A stretch of DNA of 11,068 nt from assembly GCA_003477185.1 (NCBI GenBank), contig DMTJ01000127.1:1-11068 (forward strand), read 5' to 3'. This document shows, one piece after another, positions 7,857 to 11,068 of this stretch. The position numbers were made by a program, and so were the translations under genes. Origin of the DNA: Lentisphaeria bacterium. GTDB lineage: Bacteria; Verrucomicrobiota; Lentisphaeria; JABSQK01; UBA12247. The notes below the pieces were generated by a model. That model ran no database searches and was not told the DNA's origin. It worked only from the letters and a program-made list of their open reading frames with translations. Positions within the stretch are counted from its first letter, which is position 1. Every line of letters starts with the position of its first letter.

Positions 7857-8804
7857 ATGACAATGTTCAATATGACGACAAGTTTACACAAAATGACTGA
7901 ATCGCTTGCCGAGTTCTCATGTTATCTTCCAATCGAGCCAGACGCGGCGGCTTGGGGCCTGCACGTGCTCGACGCTGGCCTCGGGGTCTGTGCCGCTAGC
8001 ACTGCCTACCCAGCCCGAGGCCAGCACCCGGACAAATACATGTTCACCTGGGAGAACGGGCGAGAGCTTGCCGAATATCAGCTGATATACATCAGCCGTG
8101 GTCAGGGTGTCTTCGAAACCCGAGAGAGCGGCCCGCATCAAGTCCGCGCCGGTTCACTGCTGCTCTTGTTTCCGGGCGTCTGGCACCGCTATCGCCCCGA
8201 TCTCGAGTTTGGTTGGGAAGAGCAGTGGGTGGGGTTTCAGGGCACCTATGCCGCCCAACTCATGGCAACATTTTTCTCCGTGACTCCTCCTGTTCTCCAG
8301 CTGGGCTATGACCCAGAATTCCTACGCCTGCTGGGCTCGATCTGCGATCTAGCCTACTCGGACCTTCCCGGGCACCGGCAAATGATGGCCGCCTATACCA
8401 CGGCGGCGCTCGCCTGCGCCCGCTCATTGGCAATGCGCGAGCGCGCAGAGATTGATCATCATGAGCGCAAGATGCAGCAGGCACGCACCTTTTTACTGGA
8501 GCGCGCCACGAGCACTGTAGATCTGCCCAGCTTGGCCCAGGAACTCGGGTACAGCTACTCGCGCTTTCGGGCCGTCTTCAAGAAGACCACCGGGCTCTCG
8601 CCTCGCCAATACCAGCTACAGATTTGTATCAACCGCGCCAAGCATCTGCTCACTCGCAGCGAGCAGAGTATTAGCGCGATTGCCGATATGCTTGGCTTTG
8701 GCTCCGTCTATTATTTCTCCCGCCAGTTCAAAGCAAAAACCGGTGTCAGCCCGACCCACTTTCGCCGCACCTCCTCGGTCGCAGCCCGCCGAATAAACTA
8801 TTAG
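7857..8804 (+). CDS. AraC/XylS-family transcriptional regulator, divergent to the sugar operon
   Basis: A 315-residue regulator. Residues ~70-140 form a cupin-like sensing domain with FPGVWHRYRP (105-114) and WVGFQGTY; the C-terminus has two helix-turn-helix units, LPSLAQELGYSYSRFRAVFK (223-242) and ISAIADMLGFGSVYYFSRQF (272-291), ending in the family KTGVSPTHFRR. It probably senses the imported sugar, or a product of it, and activates the divergent operon. The frame is open far upstream to 7134, antisense to the isomerase, but that part is not AraC-like. AGAGGA at 7841-7846 serves either GTG 7854 (7 nt) or ATG 7857 (10 nt); I chose the ATG, and GTG would add one residue. It ends in TAG at 8802-8804; no clear terminator follows. 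Bases 8805-8914 hold nothing recognisable. Confidence 0.88.
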   Translation: MTMFNMTTSLHKMTESLAEFSCYLPIEPDAAAWGLHVLDAGLGVCAASTAYPARGQHPDKYMFTWENGRELAEYQLIYISRGQGVFETRESGPHQVRAGSLLLLFPGVWHRYRPDLEFGWEEQWVGFQGTYAAQLMATFFSVTPPVLQLGYDPEFLRLLGSICDLAYSDLPGHRQMMAAYTTAALACARSLAMRERAEIDHHERKMQQARTFLLERATSTVDLPSLAQELGYSYSRFRAVFKKTTGLSPRQYQLQICINRAKHLLTRSEQSISAIADMLGFGSVYYFSRQFKAKTGVSPTHFRRTSSVAARRINY

Positions 8805-8914
8805 TGTACGTCGTAACCTTCACCTTCCTCGTTCACAGCAGGGCATGAACCCGCTGAAGATTCATCGCAGGCGAACAAGCCTCTACTTCGTTACAAAATG
8901 ATCTTGGAATCGAC

Positions 8915-9034
8915 ATGAAGATCTTCATCAGCAGCGTAAAACAGTAATTTGCCAAAGAGCGAAAGGCTCTGGCCGAATACCTTGCCGGCGACCCGCTGCT
9001 GCGCAGGGAGCGAGCCGGAGTGGAAAGTTTCTAG
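8915..9034 (+). pseudogene. DUF4062-type gene fragment, N-terminus only, with in-frame stop
   Basis: From ATG 8915 the frame reads MKIFISSVKQ, then TAA at 8945-8947, then FAKERKALAEYLAGDPLLRR. Reading through the stop restores the characteristic start of DUF4062-domain proteins (KIFISSVQKEF..ER.AL..YL.GD.LLRRFF). The normal continuation with the Phe/Glu-rich FFEVFLFE block is absent: after about 9007 the similarity ends, and the frame stops at 9034, just before the transposase. Intact members are much longer and often carry ATP-binding domains. This is therefore a dead fragment with two lesions, a nonsense mutation and a 3' truncation. Only family recall supports the name; the stop and the truncation are read directly. 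Confidence 0.65.
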
Positions 9035-9041
9035 CGGAGGC

Positions 9042-9941
9042 TTAGCCCGTTGGTTCACGCAGACAGCGTAAGCTGAACAACTCCCCGCCCTCGGGGAGTT
9101 CGTCCTTTCCGTATCGTCGTCGTTTGGCTCGATCCTCGCCGTACATCTCAGCGGCAACCTTCTGCACGAACAGCTTTGAGCCGATCACTGCCCCATCGGT
9201 CCAGTAGCGAACACGACGCGTAGCGACCAACTGAATCGGCGGCTTTTTCTTCCCTTTGTCGTAGGCAGCCTTCACCGTTTCGCTGGTCGCATCCTTCTGC
9301 GCTGCCTCGACTGCACGAGCTATGTCAGCGCGAAGCTCATCTGCGATCTCCGCAATTGACCAATGCTTGGCACGCTCGCCCAAGGAGCCTTTGATATGCT
9401 TGAAGAATGCCCGGCCAAATGGGTGCTTCCCAGAGCCGTTCCAGGCTCCCCAACTCGAGAATCGATAGTCGGCTGCATCCGCGACTATTCCCGCTCGGAC
9501 TGGGTTTAGTTCCACGTACTTCACGCGCGACCAAAGAGCAGCTTCGCCATCCAGCAGCACGCTCTTGAACCGGTCACCCCAAAGGCGGCCACTGCGTGTC
9601 TGCCGGCGGCTCTTGTTGTACCAGCCGGTGAACAACTGCTGCAGGTCTTTGAGGAAGCGGCTAAAGTCACTGAGGCGGGGGCGGATGTCTGCGATATCCG
9701 GAGCTTCGGTGTCAATCTTACGCTTCGTCTCGTAGTACTTGTTGTAGCGGCGCACCGTCTCTTCAATCGAGGGAAGTTCACCCGGGTCGTGCAGGACCAC
9801 GTGATAGTGGTTGCTCATTACGGCATAGGAGATCACCTCCACCGTGTACAGGTTGCTGAGCTTGTGAAGGAGTTTTACAAAGTACTCTTGCTCCTTGGGC
9901 CCGAATGGCCGGTCCGTGGCAAAGCCACCGGTTCGGTTCAT
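9042..9941 (-). CDS. REP-associated tyrosine transposase (RAYT, IS200-like Y1 family)
   Basis: A 299-residue Y1 transposase. It has the HUH motif H45-Y-H47 in AVMSNHYHVVL, a candidate catalytic Tyr108 in FTGWYNKSRR, the block GRLWGDRFKSVLL and the family signature YVELNPVRAGIV with DYRFSSW. RAYTs are domesticated single-strand transposases linked to REP palindromes. The first ATG is at 9941, but the frame is open upstream and encodes ARIRYQGGGAFYHCMNRT, the conserved first strand of the family (usually RKPRIHYPGA.YHVMNRG). An ATA at 9992-9990 with a G-rich AGGGGG tract just upstream sits where a start would be expected, so the ancestral ATG may have mutated. No internal stop. The C-terminal third, from about 185, is basic and less typical. 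Function is doubtful if the N-terminal strand is not translated. Confidence 0.85.
   Translation of the reverse strand: MNRTGGFATDRPFGPKEQEYFVKLLHKLSNLYTVEVISYAVMSNHYHVVLHDPGELPSIEETVRRYNKYYETKRKIDTEAPDIADIRPRLSDFSRFLKDLQQLFTGWYNKSRRQTRSGRLWGDRFKSVLLDGEAALWSRVKYVELNPVRAGIVADAADYRFSSWGAWNGSGKHPFGRAFFKHIKGSLGERAKHWSIAEIADELRADIARAVEAAQKDATSETVKAAYDKGKKKPPIQLVATRRVRYWTDGAVIGSKLFVQKVAAEMYGEDRAKRRRYGKDELPEGGELFSLRCLREPTG
9079..9100. repeat. Perfect 9-bp hairpin inside the 3' end of the RAYT gene
   Basis: AACTCCCCG, loop CCCT, CGGGGAGTT: a perfect 9-bp stem with a 4-nt loop, in the last ~20 codons of the transposase (residues around ELPEGGEL). No T-tract follows on either strand, so it is not a typical terminator. 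A hairpin beside a RAYT invites comparison with REP elements, but only one copy is visible here. Confidence 0.5.
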
Positions 9942-10077
9942 GCAGTGGTAGAACGCACCGCCGCCTTGATATCTGATGCGTGCTGTCCTTATAGTTTCCC
10001 CCCCCTACTCGTTTTTCCTCTACTCATTTCCTGAACTATCTGAATCCTTGGCTAAATCCATTCCTGTTTGATAACTA
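9942..10077. other. Spacer between RAYT and IS66 tnpC remnant
   Basis: This 136-nt stretch holds the N-terminal extension of the RAYT frame (9942-9992), an eight-base C run (9998-10005) and two copies of CTACTC 15 nt apart (10005-10010 and 10020-10025; GAGTAG on the other strand). No gene was found. The IS66 sequence stops being recognisable just to the right of 10078. Confidence 0.4.
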
Positions 10078-10308
10078 CTAGTCTGTCCCTATTATGCGCC
10101 GCGCCTCGGCCTTCTCTGGACTGGGCGCTGGCTCGATTGGCAGCGCAAGATCTAATTCCGGTTGAGCAGCAACAATGTCCACCAGTCGCTCGCCTTTCCT
10201 GCCAAAGATCTGCTTCTTCAATCAGGCTATTTCTTCTTTGAGCAGAGCAATATCTTCCGCTTGTCGGCGGATGATTTCTTGAGGATCAATGGCGGCTTCA
10301 GTCTGCAT
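10078..10308 (-). pseudogene. tnpC: IS66-family tnpC, truncated N-terminal fragment with in-frame TGA
   Basis: From ATG 10306-10308 the frame reads MQTEAAIDPQEIIRRQAED, a Leu-zipper-like coiled segment (IALLKEEIA), then TGA at 10224-10222, then LKKQIFGRKGERLVDIV and an acidic/Pro-rich stretch, stopping at TAG 10078-10080. IS66 transposases start this way, and the TGA falls where Trp is expected (WLKKQIFG), so TGG became TGA. Full TnpC has roughly 500 residues with a DDE domain; only about 76 codons remain, so the core is deleted. It lies 49 nt after tnpB, the normal IS66 order. No strong ribosome-binding site is seen. Without TnpC the element cannot move by itself. Confidence 0.82.
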
Positions 10309-10357
10309 GAAATACAGTACAATCTGCCGAGCAAAAAGCAGCCATATTTCCGTAGAT

Positions 10358-10699
10358 TTACTGCCTGTTTTGGCCGAATCTGCGCTCGTATTTCAATGGT
10401 GTTACGCCTTCAAGAAGCGCCGTCAACTCTCTGCGCTGCAACGCCATCGTTTCCCCCGTTCCTGGCAAGCGGAAGCGGCCAGATTCCAGGCGCTTGTACC
10501 AAAGCGCAAAGCCATCACCATCCCAGTATAGCACCTTGATCCGATTTCGCAGGCGATTACAAAACACAAACACCGAGACGGTCAAAAGCTGATCCGGGAA
10601 GTGGGCTTCAACTACCCCTGAAAGCCCTTCAAAGCTCTTGCGCATGTCGGTGGGCCCGCGGTACAAGTAGATTCGCTGAATCCCGGCCAGGCTCAGCAT
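10358..10699 (-). CDS. tnpB: IS66-family accessory protein TnpB
   Basis: A 113-residue protein of usual family length. It carries the IS66 TnpB (Orf2) blocks IYLYRGPTDMRKSFEGLSG (10-28), VFVFCNRLRNRIKVLYWD (43-60) and DGFALWYKRLESGRF (62-76), ending in a basic tail. TnpB is required with TnpA and TnpC for IS66 transposition, but its biochemical role is unclear. Its ATG at 10699 overlaps the tnpA stop (ATGCTGA), implying translational coupling. No stop or frameshift is seen, so this gene looks intact although its partner tnpC is not. Confidence 0.92.
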   Translation of the reverse strand: MLSLAGIQRIYLYRGPTDMRKSFEGLSGVVEAHFPDQLLTVSVFVFCNRLRNRIKVLYWDGDGFALWYKRLESGRFRLPGTGETMALQRRELTALLEGVTPLKYERRFGQNRQ

Positions 10700-10983
10700 T
10701 CGATCGTCTGAAGCAACTTACGCAACGTTGGCCCATCAAAGTCACATTCGACCATGATCTCAAGGTCTCCTCGCCGGATGCTCAGGCCCGCACGCCTACC
10801 GGTGGGATGGGGCCTCACCAGCTCGACAAATCCATCGTCTGGTACTTCAAGCCGCTTTCGCCAATAGTAGAACTGCCACTGGTGAAGGTCTTCCTTTCTG
10901 CAAAAAGCTGCGATGCTTATGCCGCTGCGTTTCTGAGTCTCCAAGATCTCTTGCCATTGCCCGCGCTTGCTTGTGGTTTCCAT
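10693..10983 (-). CDS. tnpA: IS66-family TnpA, helix-turn-helix accessory protein
   Basis: A 96-residue protein starting METTSKRGQW. The segment WQEILETQKRSGISIAAFCR to about residue 29, followed by HQWQFYYWRKRL, is the helix-turn-helix region of IS66 TnpA (Orf1) proteins. The C-terminal part (ending TLRKLLQTIEC) is typical of the family. The start at 10983 is chosen because AGGAG lies 7 nt upstream; an in-frame ATG at 11016 would add 11 residues without such a site. The stop overlaps the start of tnpB. It presumably binds the element's ends or assists transposition. Confidence 0.88.
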   Translation of the reverse strand: METTSKRGQWQEILETQKRSGISIAAFCRKEDLHQWQFYYWRKRLEVPDDGFVELVRPHPTGRRAGLSIRRGDLEIMVECDFDGPTLRKLLQTIEC

Positions 10984-11068
10984 CTGCGCTCTCCTGATGC
11001 CGGTTGCGAAAACCAACAGGATAAGCCCAGCTCAATCGCGCATCAAGATGTCGGCGTTGGCCGTTCAC
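10984..11068. other. IS66 leader and possible left terminal repeat at the window edge
   Basis: 85 nt precede tnpA. On the minus strand the window begins GTGAACGGCCAACGCCGAC, which could be the terminal inverted repeat of the IS66 element, since such leaders are usually short. The matching repeat at the other end is lost with tnpC, so this cannot be confirmed here. No gene. Confidence 0.3.

Larger units (their letters stand above)
10078..11068 (-). mobile_element. IS66-family insertion sequence, 3'-truncated
   Basis: tnpA, tnpB and the start of tnpC lie in IS66 order and strand. The right part of tnpC and the distal inverted repeat are missing; a RAYT gene occupies the next position. The element is defective: tnpC has both a nonsense codon and a truncation. 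Its upstream end is at or beyond the window edge. Confidence 0.8.

Noticed and set aside
10222..10224. TGA in tnpC read as Trp under an alternative genetic code
   Set aside because: TGA ends the RND gene, the isomerase and tnpA in this same window, and the tnpC fragment is also truncated, so it is a nonsense mutation.
1..11068. CRISPR array, tRNA, rRNA, riboswitch or phage genes
   Set aside because: No regularly spaced repeats, cloverleaf pattern or phage structural/lysis motifs were seen by eye; a covariance-model scan was not possible.

Overview
The window looks like accessory DNA from a Gram-negative bacterium of moderately high GC. That reading rests on an RND efflux pump end, a lipoprotein-type periplasmic binding protein, an IS66 element and a RAYT transposase. 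The pairing of a RhaS-type sugar importer with an AraA-like isomerase and an AraC regulator would suit a carbohydrate-degrading lineage, perhaps of the PVC group, but the sequence does not settle the taxonomy. TGA is used as a normal stop in several genes, so the code is standard.

Positions 1-1713 (+ strand) are a decayed zone. It begins with the last 69 codons of a CusA/CzcA-type RND transporter. A broken sensor histidine kinase follows: the N-terminal anchor, part of a periplasmic domain, the second membrane segment and the H-box survive, but there is no ATPase domain. The kinase runs directly into a frameshifted 3' remnant of feoB (ferrous iron transporter), then into a remnant of a FeoB-associated Cys-rich small membrane protein. 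Several frames are scrambled, so these are fossils.

Positions 1723-7769 (- strand) are an apparently intact four-gene sugar uptake operon, transcribed right to left: an L-arabinose/L-fucose-isomerase-family protein, a two-domain sugar ABC ATPase, a single polypeptide carrying both permease halves, and a RhaS-like lipoprotein sugar-binding protein. Genes are tightly packed, with 17-nt and 44-nt gaps and an 8-nt overlap. A divergent AraC-family activator (7857-8804, + strand) lies across an 84-nt intergenic region and is the likely regulator. The system probably imports L-rhamnose or a related deoxy/pentose sugar and isomerises it; no kinase or aldolase is present in the window.

Positions 8805-11068 are a mobile-element scrapyard: a truncated DUF4062-type gene start with an in-frame stop, a RAYT (IS200-like Y1) transposase whose conserved N-terminus extends upstream of its first ATG, and an IS66-family element with intact tnpA and tnpB but a tnpC that is both nonsense-mutated and truncated.

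I see no CRISPR array, tRNA, rRNA or recognisable defence island. The most interesting candidate system is the sugar operon, because of its fused permease and the mismatch between transporter family and isomerase family.
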